From Mercenaria mercenaria (taxonomy: Eukaryota; Mollusca; Bivalvia; Venerida; Veneridae), in contig NC_069363.1 in assembly GCF_021730395.1 (NCBI RefSeq), forward strand, positions 50,087,001 through 50,151,000: a DNA stretch of 64,000 nt, written 5' to 3'. The notes under the pieces were generated by a model. It saw only the letters and a program-made list of their open reading frames with translations, was not told where the DNA came from and ran no database searches. Below are positions 1 through 11,800 of the stretch, one piece after another (the stretch's first letter is position 1; every line of letters starts with the position of its first letter). A program made the position numbers and the translations under genes.

Positions 1-54
1 TCATCTGATTTTTTGAAAAAAAAATGATGAGTTATTGTCATCACTTGAGCGGTT

Positions 55-86
<32 letters not shown>

Positions 87-1026
87 TGCCTGGTTAAGTT
101 TTATGTTTAGGTCAGCTTTTCTCCTAAACTATCAAAGCTATTGCTTTGAAACTTGGAATACTTGTTCACCATCATAAGCTGACCCTGTATAGCAAGAAAC
201 ATAACTCCATCTTGCTTTTTGCAAGATTTATGGCCCCTTTTGTACTTAGAAAATATCAGATTTATTGGTTAAGTTTTATGTTTAGGTCAACTTTTCTCCT
301 AAACTATCAAAGCTATTGCTTTGAAACTTGGAATACTTGTTCACCATCATAAGTTGACCCTGTACATCAAGAAACATATCTCCATCTTGCTTTTTGCAAG
401 AATTATTGCCCCTTTTGGACTTAGAAAATCAGTTTTCTTGGTTAAGTTTTATGTTTAGGTCAGCTTTTATCCTAAACTATCAAAGCTATTGCTTTAAAAC
501 TTGCAACACTTGTTCACCATCATAAGCTGACCCTGTACAGCAAGAAACATAACTTCATCCTGCTTTTTTCAAGATTTATGGCCCCTTCTGGACTTAGAAA
601 ATATCAGATTTCTTGGTTAAGTTTTATGTTTAGGTCAACTTTTTCTCTTAAACTATCAAAGCTATTGCTTTAAAACTTGCAGCTCTTGTTGACCATCATA
701 AGCTGACCCTGTACAGCAAGCAACATAACTCCATCCTGCTTTTTGCAATAATTATTGCCCCTTTTGGACTTAGAAAAATCATTTTCTTGGTTGAATATTA
801 TGTTTAAGTCAAGTTTTCTCATAAACTATCAAAGCTATTGCTTTAAAACTTGCAACAGTTTTTCACCATCATAAGTGGACACTGTACATCAAGAAACATA
901 ACTCTATCCTGCTTTTTGCAAGAGTGATGGCCCTTTTTAGACTTAGAAAATCATGGGTAGGACAATATTTCTATTATACAAAAAAAATCAGATGAGCGTC
1001 AGCACCCGCAAGGCGGTGCTCTTGTT
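1..1026 (+). mobile_element. Helentron-like non-autonomous element, family A
   Basis: The left end (TCATCTGATTTTTTG, 1-15) is repeated inverted at 981-997, about 30 bp before the right end. This is the asymmetric terminal inverted repeat layout described for Helentron/HINE elements. After the inner repeat comes a hairpin, AGCACC (1001-1006) with GGTGCT (1015-1020), and then the terminal CTTGTT. The interior has a (GTCGGC)n tract at 55-85 and about five head-to-tail units of roughly 174 bp (91-960). No coding capacity is visible. The element sits inside exon 1 of a duplicated C1q gene; the intact copy at 4190 shows the uninterrupted target. The left boundary is at or just outside the window edge. 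Family assignment is inference from end structure. Confidence 0.7.
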
Positions 1027-1028
1027 AA

Positions 1029-1152
1029 GCACACTCGCAATAATTTCCTGCTCATTGGAGAACTCTGAAAAAACTGTTTCAGTCGCACTTGTACACTTTA
1101 TGATACACAAAGCGATGAAGAAACAGGTGAAGATGGCTTTGAGTAAGACCAT
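1029..1152 (-). pseudogene. Interrupted exon 1 of a second C1q-domain gene copy
   Basis: On the minus strand an ATG at 1152 opens a frame beginning MVLLKAIFTCFFIALCIIKC, nearly identical to the signal peptide of the C1q-domain gene at 3190-4314. It then reads through a close match to that gene's next residues (EQEIIASVL). The match stops where the Helentron-like element ends. The reading frame is open up to the insertion, so the visible damage is the insertion itself; any remaining exons would lie left of the window. The copy is probably non-functional unless the element is spliced out. Confidence 0.7.
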
Positions 1153-1963
1153 TTGGACTTTCTAGCACAAAATATGTAATTTGTACGTCTAGCTAACCTG
1201 TTTTTGAATATAGATTATGAAACAGGTAGAAGGACGTTAAATGTTTCCACCAATGTTATACGATGACACTTGAATAAATTCACCTGGACGCGCTTAAAAA
1301 GCCTTAATGAATACTTTGAAAATATCTTTAAAGGCAGCTCTAATCAGTTACTATGATCTACGTAAACAAATGCAAAATACATTGTTACTCTTTTTTTTTT
1401 TTAGACGAAGGAGATAATGTCTGACAATGACACGATGTAACCGGTGCACGAAAGCAGTAAACATGTTTTAATTTGTCGTGAAGCTGTAGCAAAACAATGT
1501 TTGACTATCATAGGCTAATGAGCGATTTCGCAAAGTTGGGGAGATGGGGAGGGGCGGGCAAAAAGGTACAACATCCAAACCTTTTTGCCTACATTGTTTG
1601 TACTAACATACATTTAATTATCATTTATGATCAACTTTTGTAAAAATAAAATACCAGTTTGACAGTACATCTAAAATGATCTTTCAACAGACTTCAAAAA
1701 AGTTGGTTAGTAATCTTAGATCAAAATACGTTGTGTCATAAGTTGTACCAGACTCAAACGGTGATGTATGACAACAGGAACTTTGCTTAAACTGTTCAAA
1801 GATTGGGGATCTATTAAAAATTTATTTCTTTGTACACACTTTGTAAATGACCGAAACTCAAAGTATCTGTATTTTATGGTTTTCTTAAAAGCAGCTTTTA
1901 CGGATAAATCAAACAAAAATTAACATACCGTAATCGTTTTTGTTTTGCAGAAAGTTATGGTAA
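1029..1963. repeat. Tandem segmental duplication, copy 1
   Basis: This stretch matches 4192-5103 in the same orientation with scattered substitutions and small indels. It covers the start of the C1q exon 1, its 5' untranslated region and about 800 bp of upstream DNA. Similarity fades after the shared TTTTTGTTTTGCA stretch. The two copies are therefore a direct duplication of a gene start and its promoter region. Confidence 0.85.
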
Positions 1964-2029
1964 TGTTCATTTTCCACCCGATTATATAATTTTATTGGGG
2001 ATGAATAATATGCCTTACTGGGCCCTGAT

Positions 2030-2300
2030 CTATATGTGTTATTTAATACTTGGGACCCAGTAACGATCACTATTGTATACTATAGGAACCCATTTCTGAT
2101 CCCCTAGTTACACTTTAAAAACGCAGTACCGAGCCCTGAGTGACACTGGGAAACCAAGCACAGATACTTGTGATACACTATAAATAGGAACCCATAATCG
2201 ATCCATGTGGTGAACGTTAGGATATCGATATTGACCCATGTGTTAGTAAGTAGGAACCCAGTTCAGATCCTTGTGGTATACTTTATTTTTTCAGCGCAGA
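2030..2300. repeat. Degenerate short tandem repeat
   Basis: A phrase like AGGAACCCA followed by GATCC and TTGTGRTACACT recurs about four times with 60-75 bp spacing. The copies are strongly diverged. No gene is seen here. Confidence 0.4.
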
Positions 2301-2369
2301 AACCGATAACTCATAAACAGCAGTAGTTACTTGAATTAAATCGTTGAGTATTGCTGAACAAATCATCTG

Positions 2370-2632
2370 TGTCCAAGTGATTAAGGTCGAGGACATGGAC
2401 TTAGAATCACTTGCACCTCACTGATGTGGATTCGAAACCTCTCATAGGGTACATGATTCTTCTTGTGAGAAACTTGTCAAGCTGGCTAAGATAAGGATAT
2501 TGGTTGTACCCAGGGTCTCATGTATGCCTGAAGCAACCAGGAGTTGCACCTGGGGTCTTCCTCCACTGTCAGAAGCTGAAAAAGTCGCTATATTACCTAA
2601 ATTGATTCGGTGTGATTTTAAACCCAACAAAA
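2370..2632 (+). mobile_element. Degenerate tRNA-derived SINE
   Basis: It resembles the full-length SINE at 41926-42206 from the tRNA-like head (GTGATTAAGG and GTGGATTCGAAAC, a decayed B box) to the tail (TTTAAACCCAACAAAAC, just before 2632). Many differences suggest an old copy. Confidence 0.65.
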
Positions 2633-2639
2633 CGGATGT

Positions 2640-3156
2640 TTAAATTACAGCTTTTTAAAAAGGAAAAATGCATTTTGCCATATTTAGGTCATATTGTAAT
2701 ATTGTAAAAGGAGAGCACAACCGATGACCATAAACATAATTTGGTCATAGGTCCAGCTTCTTTCACATAAGTTATGTCCCCTTGTGGTTATTATCGGCAG
2801 TTGTGCCCATATTTAAGACTTGTTTAAAACATAAGGTGAAAATGTGAAGGTCTCCATATTCATAATATTAAAGTTGTTTTATTTTCGTAACACTTTTTGT
2901 TTCTCTGATGAAATAATTGCAAAATAATGCAATCACTTTGATAATACAAGAGTTCTTGATTAAGGGAATCTATATGTTTACTCCATTATTTTCAGTGTTA
3001 ATACCATTTCAAGTCATGTTTGTCAAAAGTCAACCTACTCCTAGTAAACACGTAGTAAACAAAATAATTCGACTGGACATGTGTTAATACATGTATATAA
3101 TCAAATATCCTAAGTGTTCATTTATAATTTGAACACACAGGACACGGCTTAACATG
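2640..3156. other. Gene-free spacer
   Basis: AT-rich sequence with no convincing coding frame or repeat that I can recognise. It separates the SINE from the 3' end of the C1q gene. Confidence 0.5.
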
Positions 3157-3162
3157 TTTATT
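3157..3162 (-). terminator. Polyadenylation signal of the C1q gene
   Basis: AATAAA on the minus strand, 28 bp downstream of the stop codon. Confidence 0.6.
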
Positions 3163-3189
3163 GATTGTAACACATGTGTGGTATAGTTT

Positions 3190-4314
3190 CTAAAGGAGCA
3201 AGAATCCGTTGAAGGTTGAGTACTTTGCCCCATAAACAGTTCCGGCGCCATAATTTGTGTTCACGGTAACTACATCACCTGGATTCAACTGAACAATCAT
3301 TGTTTGGCTTCCCATTCCGTGTCGTCCGTTAGTGCCTCTTTCGTTCAGATGCGCTTTTGCAGAGTTGTTGACAGCCATGTATGCCCAAAATTCACCATTA
3401 CCTCCAGAAAAGATGCTGCAGGAAAAGACGTAAGTTCCGGAGACAGGAGCGAGAAATTTACCTGATGTGCTGTCATAGGCGTTTCCAATGTTAGTCATAA
3501 CTGCATCGAAGATTATGGTTTGACCATTGGCAGGATTTGTTTGATGTTTTGTTGCAGATGCTGAAAATGCTACGACGGCTTTGGTGACTTTTTTTTCAAC
3601 GTCTGAAAATAATATCAGTATATTTATAGCTTTAAGAGAAAATGCTAAAGTTGATAGATGTGTGTGATTTTACTATCTTATATGAAGCCTTCCTTCATTT
3701 TCTACTATCATTAACTTGCTTAAACCCTTCTTGTCATAGCGACAAAAATCAAGAGATCTATCTCTAAATAATGAAATGAAAATTTGTATAAAACTAAAGT
3801 ATTGTTCTTCATATTCAATGCTTTTCCGTTTCGTAAAACAATGTGTTTACATAAAATTAATATATAGTTTACCATCCAATGCTTTGACAACTTCTGCCGT
3901 TTTGTTTCTTAATACTTTATCAATAACAGAGGTTTTGTCCGCTAATACTTTTGCAACTTCTGCCGTTTTGTTTTTTAATACTTTATCAACTTCATCCGTT
4001 TTGTCGTCTAATACTTTGGAAACTTCTGCTGATTTGTTCTCCATGACAACGACAAGAATATCTCTAACGGTAATGTAGTTCTTAGCAAACATCTCCATTT
4101 TCTCCCTCTGGTCTTCCAACACCTTTAAAATATCTTCTTGTGTTTTCTTTATTTCCTTTTCCATATGTTCAACATTTAATTTCATTTTAAGCACACTCGC
4201 AATAATTTCCTGCTCATACGAGAACTTGGAACAAACTGTTTCAGTCGCACTTGTACACTTTATGATACACAAAGCGATGAAGAAACATGTGAAGATGGCT
4301 TTGAGTCCGACCAT
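3190..4314 (-). CDS. Secreted C1q-domain-containing protein (C1qDC), two exons
   Basis: Exons 4314-3873 and 3602-3190 give 284 residues. The donor (GATG|gtaaac) and acceptor (ttttcag|ACGTT) join in phase 1 to form an Asp codon. Residues 1 to about 22 are a signal peptide (MVGLKAIFTCFFIALCIIKC). Residues 25-147 form a helical, probably coiled-coil stalk with repeated KTAEVxKVL-type 11-residue units ending in DKT or NKT. Residues from about 155 to the end are a globular C1q domain: AVVAFSA start, FLAPVSGTYVFSC, GDVVTV, and the terminal FNGFLLL. Bivalves have hundreds of such secreted lectin-like proteins, used in pathogen recognition and other binding roles. There is no collagen region, as is usual for invertebrate C1qDC. 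A second gene start with the same promoter region lies at 1029-1963. Ligand unknown. Confidence 0.92.
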
Positions 4315-5103
4315 TTTGACTTTCTAGCACAGAATATGTAATTTGTACGTCTAACCTGTTTTAAATATTGATTATGAAACAGGTAGAAGGACGTTAAATG
4401 TTTCCACCAATGTTATACGATGAAACTTTTGAATAAATTCACCTGGGTGCGCTTAAAATGCCTTAATGAAAGCCTTAATGAATACTTTGAAAATATCTTT
4501 AAAGACAGCTCTAATCAGTTACTATGATCTACGTAAACAAATACAAATTACATTGTTACTCTTGTTTTAGACGAAGGAGATAATATCTGACAATGACCCG
4601 ATGTAACCGGTGCACGAAAGAAGTAAACATGTTTTAATTTGTCGTGAAGCTGTAGAAAAATAAAGTTTGACTATCACTGGCGTATGAGCGATTTCAAAGT
4701 TGGGGAGATGGGGATGGACGGGCAAAAGGTACAACATTTAAACTATTTCGCCTACATTGTTTGTACTTACATACAACTATAATCGACTTTTGTAAAAATA
4801 AATTACCAGTTAGGCAGTACATCTAAAATGACTTCAAAAAGGTTGGTTTGGAACCTTAGATCAAACTACGTTGTGTCATAAGTTGTACCAGACTCAAACG
4901 GTGATGTATGACAACAGGAACTTTGCTTATGCTGTTCTAAGATTGGGGATCTATTAAAGACTTATTTATTCGTACACACTTTGCAACTGACCAAAAGTAT
5001 CTGTATTTTATGTTTTACTTAAAAGCAGCTTTTACGGGTAAACACATATGAATATATCGTAATTGTTTTTGTTTTGCAAAAAGTTTGCAAAAAGTTATGA
5101 TAC
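4192..5103. repeat. Tandem segmental duplication, copy 2
   Basis: The partner of 1029-1963. It holds the start of C1q exon 1 and the upstream region. It also serves as the empty-site reference for the Helentron-like insertion in copy 1. Confidence 0.85.
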
Positions 5104-5163
5104 TCTAAGGGAAGTAAAGTAATAGATATATCTGCTTCAGGCAAAAGTTATCATTCTTTGCGG

Positions 5164-5637
5164 ATATGGCACGCCAATTGTCCAATAATTACGTGAAATC
5201 AGTATTAACGATCGATAAACCAGGTTTTTCGAACATAAAACCATGTATTTCGAATACTAACAAATATTTTCGAGCGAAAACATAGGATAACGTCGCAAAA
5301 CATAGTTCACGCTCGTAAACATAGGTTCAAGTTCATAAACTCAAGTTTACGGTTATAAAACATAGGTTCACGTTCGTAAACTATGGTTCACGCTCGTGAA
5401 CCCCGGTTCACGCTCGTAAACATAAGATAACGACCGAAATTCATAGTATAGGTTCACACTATGGTTCACGCCCGTAAATATAGGTGCACGCTTGTAAACT
5501 TAAGATAACGACTGAAATTTATAGTTCAATAGAGAAACCTAATTTATCGAACGTAAACATGGGTTCAAGAGCGTAAATTATGGTTTACGCTTGTTATCCA
5601 GTTTTCGCTCGTAAATATAGGATCATACATGCCATAT
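5164..5637. mobile_element. MITE made of palindromic 20-bp motifs, copy 1
   Basis: The ends are a short imperfect inverted repeat (ATATGGCACG at 5164, ATGCCATAT ending at 5637). The left 34 bp recur inverted at the right end of the copy at 14196-14490. The interior is almost wholly built of variants of GGTTCACGCTCGTAAACATA, each itself an imperfect palindrome around ACGNNCGT. No coding frame. Confidence 0.65.
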
Positions 5638-5639
5638 TT

Positions 5640-6654
5640 TCAGACGGTCAATAAGGGAGATTTGTCTCAACAGGGCTTTTTTTATGAGAGATTTGGGTAA
5701 AAATAAAGGAGACTTTTATTCGCTCATTTTTTACGCGCTAAACAGCCGTTTTCATGAAAAAATCATCAAGTTTTCTATATTGAATTGATGAGTGGAGCCA
5801 ACATTTTTGTACAGAATGCACGATTATTACTTATAGCACTTTACTTAATCCAAGGAAATTAAGAATTCCATGAAAGATTGAAACCAGAAACTTTGTTTTT
5901 GCTTTATGTGTAGATGCTTCTGCATCTGGAGAGAGTGATCTTTTTGACATGTTTAAGCATACAATACTCAAAAGATTGCGGAGATATAATGTCAAAACAG
6001 TCTTTAAAGGGCAGTCATTTCTTTTCAGAAATGAAGTTGTTAAAACAAAAATAAAAGTCGTTCTTTTGCTGGATAAATATTTAAACGCATGCCGACTTTC
6101 AAAGATAGTCATACTGAAATGGCACCACTGCAATTATCACAATATATGCTTGCTTCTCTCCCCTACTCGTGTCATCTTCTGCAGAGGTTTATTGAATGGT
6201 TTTACCTAGGTTCCCGAGTTTTTTCTAAAAGGGCACATAGTGTCGTTTTCCATTATTAAAAGCTAAAATTTTCTGCATTGTGTCCATGCGACTTGAAACC
6301 CAACAAAACGAACAACGCGATGAAGTTTTCATTTGGTAGATAGTGCAGATTGCCTCTTATCACTGTGGCTTCGTGTTGTCATGTGAGGAAGCTATCCAGT
6401 AGAAGGCTTGTGGAAGTCGGTGGTTAAACTTACATGACTTCTATGGCTTGAGAGGCACTCAGAATGTTCCTTGTGATGAAAGATATGTTTGAATGGAATG
6501 TAATAAATCCAAATTAAGAAAATTGTCTTTTATATTTTATTATCATTTCGTATATTTATGATATTTTGGTGCATTGAGGAAGTGCAGTGATATATCAATG
6601 GGTCTTCTTTACTTCTAACAGTTGTCAATTGCTTGAAATGTGTTCTATTATTAT
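5640..6654. other. Gene-free stretch with SINE scraps
   Basis: No supported gene. Two fragments recall the local SINE: its tail (CTTGAAACCCAACAAAAC, near 6291-6308) and part of its body (CATGTGAGGAAGCTATCCAG, near 6380-6399). Open frames of about 100 codons on both strands at 5831-6209 look like chance. Confidence 0.45.
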
Positions 6655-7959
6655 GTCTCTCCGCCCCACCTTCAAACTTCATAGGGTTTTAGGGCTGCTG
6701 GAGTAGACGATCCCTATTGTTTTTGGGATTACTCCATCAAAGGTCAAGGTCACAGGGGTCTGAACATTGAAAACCATTTCCGATCAATAACTAGAGAACC
6801 ACTTGACCCAGAATGTTGAAACTTCATAAGATGATTGGTCATGTAGAGTAGATGACCCCTATTGTTTTTGGGGTCACTCCGGTAAAGGTCAAGGTCACAG
6901 GGGCCTGAACATTGAAAACCATTTCCGATCAATAACTTGAGTACCACTTGACCAAGAATGTTGAAACTTCATAGGATGATTGTACATGCAAAGTAGATGA
7001 CCGCTTTTGATTTTGGGGTCACTCTGTTAAAGGTCAAGGTCACAGGGGCCTGAACATTGAAAACCATTTCCGGTCAGTAACTTGAGAACCACTTGACCAA
7101 GAGTGTTGAAACTTCATAGGATGATTGACAAGGTTGGATTTAACGTCGCACCGACACATGATAGGTCATATGGCGACTTTCCAGCTTTAATGGTGGAGGA
7201 AGACCCCAGGTGCCCCTCCGTGCATTATTTCATCACGAGCGGGCACCTGGGTAGAACCACCGACCTTCCGTAAGCCAGCTGGATGGCTTCCTCACATGAA
7301 GAATCAACGCCCCGAGTGAGGCTCGAACCCACATCGATGAGGGGCAAGTGATTTGAAGTCAGCGACCTTAACCCCTCGGCCACAGAGGTCCCTCATAGGA
7401 TGATTGAACATGCAGAGTAGATGACCCCTATCGATTTTGGGGTCACTCTGTTAAAGGTCAAGATCACAGAAGCCTGAACATGGAAAACAATTTCCGATTA
7501 ATTACTTGAGAACCACTTAACCCAGAATGTTGAAACTTCATAGGATGATTGAACATGCAGAGTAGATGGCCCCTATTGATTTTTGGGTCAGTCTATAAAA
7601 GGTCAAAGTCAGAGGGGCCTGGTCATGTAAAATCATTTCCGGAAAATAACTTGAGAACCACTTGACCTAGAATGTTGAAACTAAATAGGATGATTGGACA
7701 TGCAGAGCAGATGACCCCTATTTATTTTGGGGTCACTTGATCAAAGGTCAAGGTCACAGGAGCCTGAACAGTGACTTGAGAACCACTAGGCCAAGAGTGT
7801 TGAAACTTAGCGGGATGACTGGACATACCAAGTAGATGATCCCTATTGCAGCCAACCATCAGTGTCTCTTTGACTTTCGCTCCTGACCCCTATTGACTTC
7901 TTGCCTATACGACTTTGCATTGGGGGACACATGCGCTTTTTTACAAAAGCATCTTCTAG
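6655..7959 (+). mobile_element. Helitron-like non-autonomous element with about 145-bp minisatellite
   Basis: About eight imperfect units of 135-145 bp share GGTCAAGGTCACAGGGGCCT and GTTGAAACTTCATAGGATGA. The right end has the textbook Helitron layout: a hairpin GCTTTT (7935-7940) with AAAAGC (7945-7950), then ATCTT, then CTAG (7956-7959) followed by T. The left end is less certain; TCTCTCCGCC at about 6655 is a plausible TC start. A SINE is inserted at 7129-7392. No transposase is encoded. Confidence 0.6.
7129..7392 (-). mobile_element. tRNA-derived SINE, near full length
   Basis: The minus strand reads a tRNA-like head (GGCCGAGGGGTTAAGGTCGC, B box GGTTCGAGCC) and a body including TGATGAAATAATGCACGGAG, to the tail GTGCGACGTTAAATCC. 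It is flanked by a perfect 15-bp target duplication TCATAGGATGATTGA (7114-7128 and 7393-7407), created inside a minisatellite unit of the host element. The V-SINE superfamily known from molluscs (RUDI type) is a plausible home; that is inference. Confidence 0.85.
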
Positions 7960-8843
7960 TACTTTTGCTTTCACATTTTTTTCTCAAGTCTTTTATTTTC
8001 AGCCGTGATACTGAGCACCGAACGTACATTGACGATTGTATGCCAGGCGACTTGGATTAGCCTTAATTTTCATCATGTGGTTTTCGGGTTAGGGCTCTCT
8101 AATTTTGCCCTTTTTCCGCCATATGTTTAATGTGATGTTTCATCTTTTTTTTCTCTCTCTTTGGAACCATAAGATATGGCCCGTTTATTTTGTAAAACAC
8201 ACACATACATACATATATACATACAAAAAAACCAAAGCATAAAGTTTGTACTACATGATCTCACTTTTTAACTGAAAAAAAAAATCCAACTAAAATATAT
8301 AGTTCTATTTTCAATTTTCAATTCTAACTCGTTTTTATATATAATGTACAATACTTGGATTACCGAGACATTTCATTCTGAATAAGAAAATTTGATGTCT
8401 TGTAGAGTGTTATAACATTTCCAGACAGAACAGAATGTAGAAAATTAAAGTCTTTAAAACTAATAATCAATTAATATTCATCTTCGAAGGTACAATTAAT
8501 CTTACAATTTTCAAATGTGTGTACGATATTAATATTTTGTTTTAAATGAAATATAGTGATTAGAATATACAGGAACTTCAAGTACAAAATAATCAGACGT
8601 TAGACTAAAACATTATCATAGATTCTATTAGAATTTAAAATACAAGTGGAGGTACTGAAAAAAAAACATTAATGCGACTGCTGCAGAAAGTCTTTACTTT
8701 AAAGACATTCACGACGTAAAGTTACGTTCCTTCTTACAGACAGTAAGGACATCAGATTAAGTTATCTATTGTCGAAATCGAAATAATAGAGTAACAAGAT
8801 GTGCACAATTACTGTGTGTCAGTACTTAAAATATACTTTATTT
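7960..8843. other. Probable LINE 3' untranslated region and spacer
   Basis: No gene. The part adjoining 8844 is presumably the 3' untranslated region of the minus-strand LINE. A short CA/TA-rich microsatellite lies at about 8200-8225. I cannot place the LINE end or its poly(A) tail with confidence. Confidence 0.4.
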
Positions 8844-11800
8844 CTAATCAGTATGTGCTTCTTTCAAATACTTGAAAAATTTATTGAGAATAGGATGATT
8901 GTACTTCTTATTCTGATAATAATTTTCCAATACTAAAAATTCATTATACAGTACTTTCATCATATTAATAATTCTTGCCCTGCTATCACTTATCATATAA
9001 GATTTATAAATACTAAAGCCAATATGACTTAGAATAATATTAACATCTTGATAAGCTGTGAGCTCTGTTTTATATCCCACGACAAAGTATTCTAGATTAT
9101 CAAAACGTTTACATATTTTAAGTTTTTGGAAAATGGAATGAATTACATCCCAAAGTGGGGTGATATATGGACATCTAAAAAGAAAGTGTTCAATTGTTTC
9201 AACGTTCTGACAGTGATTACAACAAGGGGAGTCAGATATTTTCCAAGAAAAAAGATTTTCTTTTGTTGCAATTATTCTATGTAAAAGTTTTAATTTAAAT
9301 TGTTTCACCCTATTGTCTATGATAATCCTATTCAACATATAATATACGGAATTCCAGTGTATAGACCTTTTAAATGCCTGTTCCCAATATCTATGAATAT
9401 ATGGTTTTTCACTCTTTTTTGATAAAAACATGCTGTTTACTTGTTTATTAGTTAAATTGTGTAAATCAATACGTGTCTTTAAACAAGTTTTAACTTTAGT
9501 TTGCTTCGACGCTGACTGTTTCAAAGTATTTTTCCAAATTGAAGGAATAGCTTCAACAATCCTAGAATATTCTGAAATCCAGTTAGATTTGTTTTTTAAT
9601 TGATTTAAGATAACTTCTTCTTTAATTTCACCATCTTTAATTATTTGATCAATAAAGAGTATATTGGATTCTATCCAATTATTATATATTAAACATTTTC
9701 CTTTATATTTTATAAACTGATTGCCCCATATTACCTGCGTTCTTATGTCATAAAATGATTTTGGATTACAACTTTTATTTACATTGCATAATTCTATATA
9801 ATCCATAACTACCTCTCGATAAAACCGTGGTATAGTTCTTTTTGCAGGGAGGGATTTAAAGGAATCAATATTCATCTTAAAAATTAAAAGATCTCTGCCA
9901 TACTGGTTTAAAAACAAAGTCGGGATAATTTTCCAATTTGCACCGTCTTCTATACATAAAGATCTAACCCATTTCATCTTTAACGTTTTTATATATGAGA
10001 TTAAGTCAGGTACTTCTATTCCACCATCACTTTTATTTCCAATCAAAATTGATCTTTTAATTTTTTCTTTTTTATTACTCCACAAAAATTTAAATATCAT
10101 AGAATTAATTTTATCTATAACAAACTTGGGTGTTGGTATTGATTGAATTAAGTAGGCAAGTTTTGGTAGGATTAAAGACTTTATAACCGTCAGTTTTCCA
10201 AAGAAAGTTAGATATCGATTACTCCATCTATTAAACAAACTTCGACAAGTTTCAATTTTATTGTTCCAGTTTAACTGTTCACATTCAATAGTATTTGTTC
10301 CAAAGTACGTTCCAAGAGCTTTAACATTTTTATTGAACTTAATGCTGTGCAATGGCAATTGGTGAGCGTTTTTTGATTTCCCAATTAAAAGGCCTTCTGT
10401 TTTAAATTTATTTAATTTTAGTCCTGAATGACATCCAAATTCTTCAATTATTTTTAACGCTCCTAATATTTCATCTGTATTTTTCAAGAACAGAGTAGTG
10501 TCGTCAGCTAACTGTGTTATTTTGATATTTTTCACGTTTTCTGGGTCTACTTTTATAGATATTCCATTAATATTGTCAGATTGTCTTATTTTGGTAGATA
10601 AAATTTCAGCAACAGTGATAAATAAAAGAGCAGAAAGCGGACATCCCTGTCTAATGCCACGATGTACTGGGAAAAAACGTGATTTCCAACCATTATTTAT
10701 GACCGAAGAACATATATTATTGTAAAGCACTTTTACCCAATTTATAAAGTCTTGTTTGAATCCAAATTTTACCAAAGTATCTATCATGAAGTTCCATTCG
10801 ATTGTATCAAAAGCTTTTTTAAAATCAAGAAATAATATTACCCCATCTATATCGAACAGTTCTGCGTAATCGATGATGTCTTGTATTTGTCTTATGTTGT
10901 AACCAATGAATCTATTTTTAATAAAACCTTGTTGGTCTAGACTTATAATTTTTGGTAGTATCTTTTGTAACCTCTGCGCTAATACTCTGGCAATAATTTT
11001 ATAATCTATATTAAGAAGAGAAATCGGTCTCCAATTTTCTAAGTTTTCAGGGTCACCCTTTTTATACAATAAAGAGAATATACATTGTTTCTGACTTCTT
11101 GAAAGCTCTTTTTCCTTGAAAGAAGTTTCATAAGATTTTAGTATCAGAGGTGACAATTTAGTCCAAAACTTTTGATAAAATTCCACTGTTAGGCCATCAA
11201 GTCCTGGGCTTTTATTTTGTTTCATACTGTTAATAGCCTGGGTGCATTCCTCCAGGGATATTGTGCCTTCACAAATATCAGCTTCAGCAAGGGTTAGTTT
11301 ATTTTCTAGATTTAATTGATTGAGATATACGTCATGGTCACTAGCACGTATAGACGACTTATATAAGTTTTCGTAAAAATTAACTTCTTCGGACAGAATG
11401 TCTTTAATACTTGAAACACGTTTATTATTTGTTATCAATGAAGTAACAGTTTTTCTATTTTGTCTAGATTTTTCAAGGTTTAGGAAATATTTTGTATTTT
11501 TTTCTCCTTCATTTAAAATTTGTACTCTAGATCTAATTTGGGCTCCAAATAATTTATAATCATAGACTTTTTTATTTCGTTTTCAACCTCAGCAATTCGC
11601 TTATTATCCCCTTGTTCTGTATACAATAAATTTAATTCCTTTTCTAAATGATACAGTCTATTGTGCCTTTCTCTTGATTTCTTTTTTGAATATTTAATGG
11701 AGCATTCCTTTATTTCATACTTACAAATTTCCCATTTAACTTTGTTATCTAGTGTTAAGTTATTACATCTGTCAATAATGTCATGAACAAGTTTACAATA

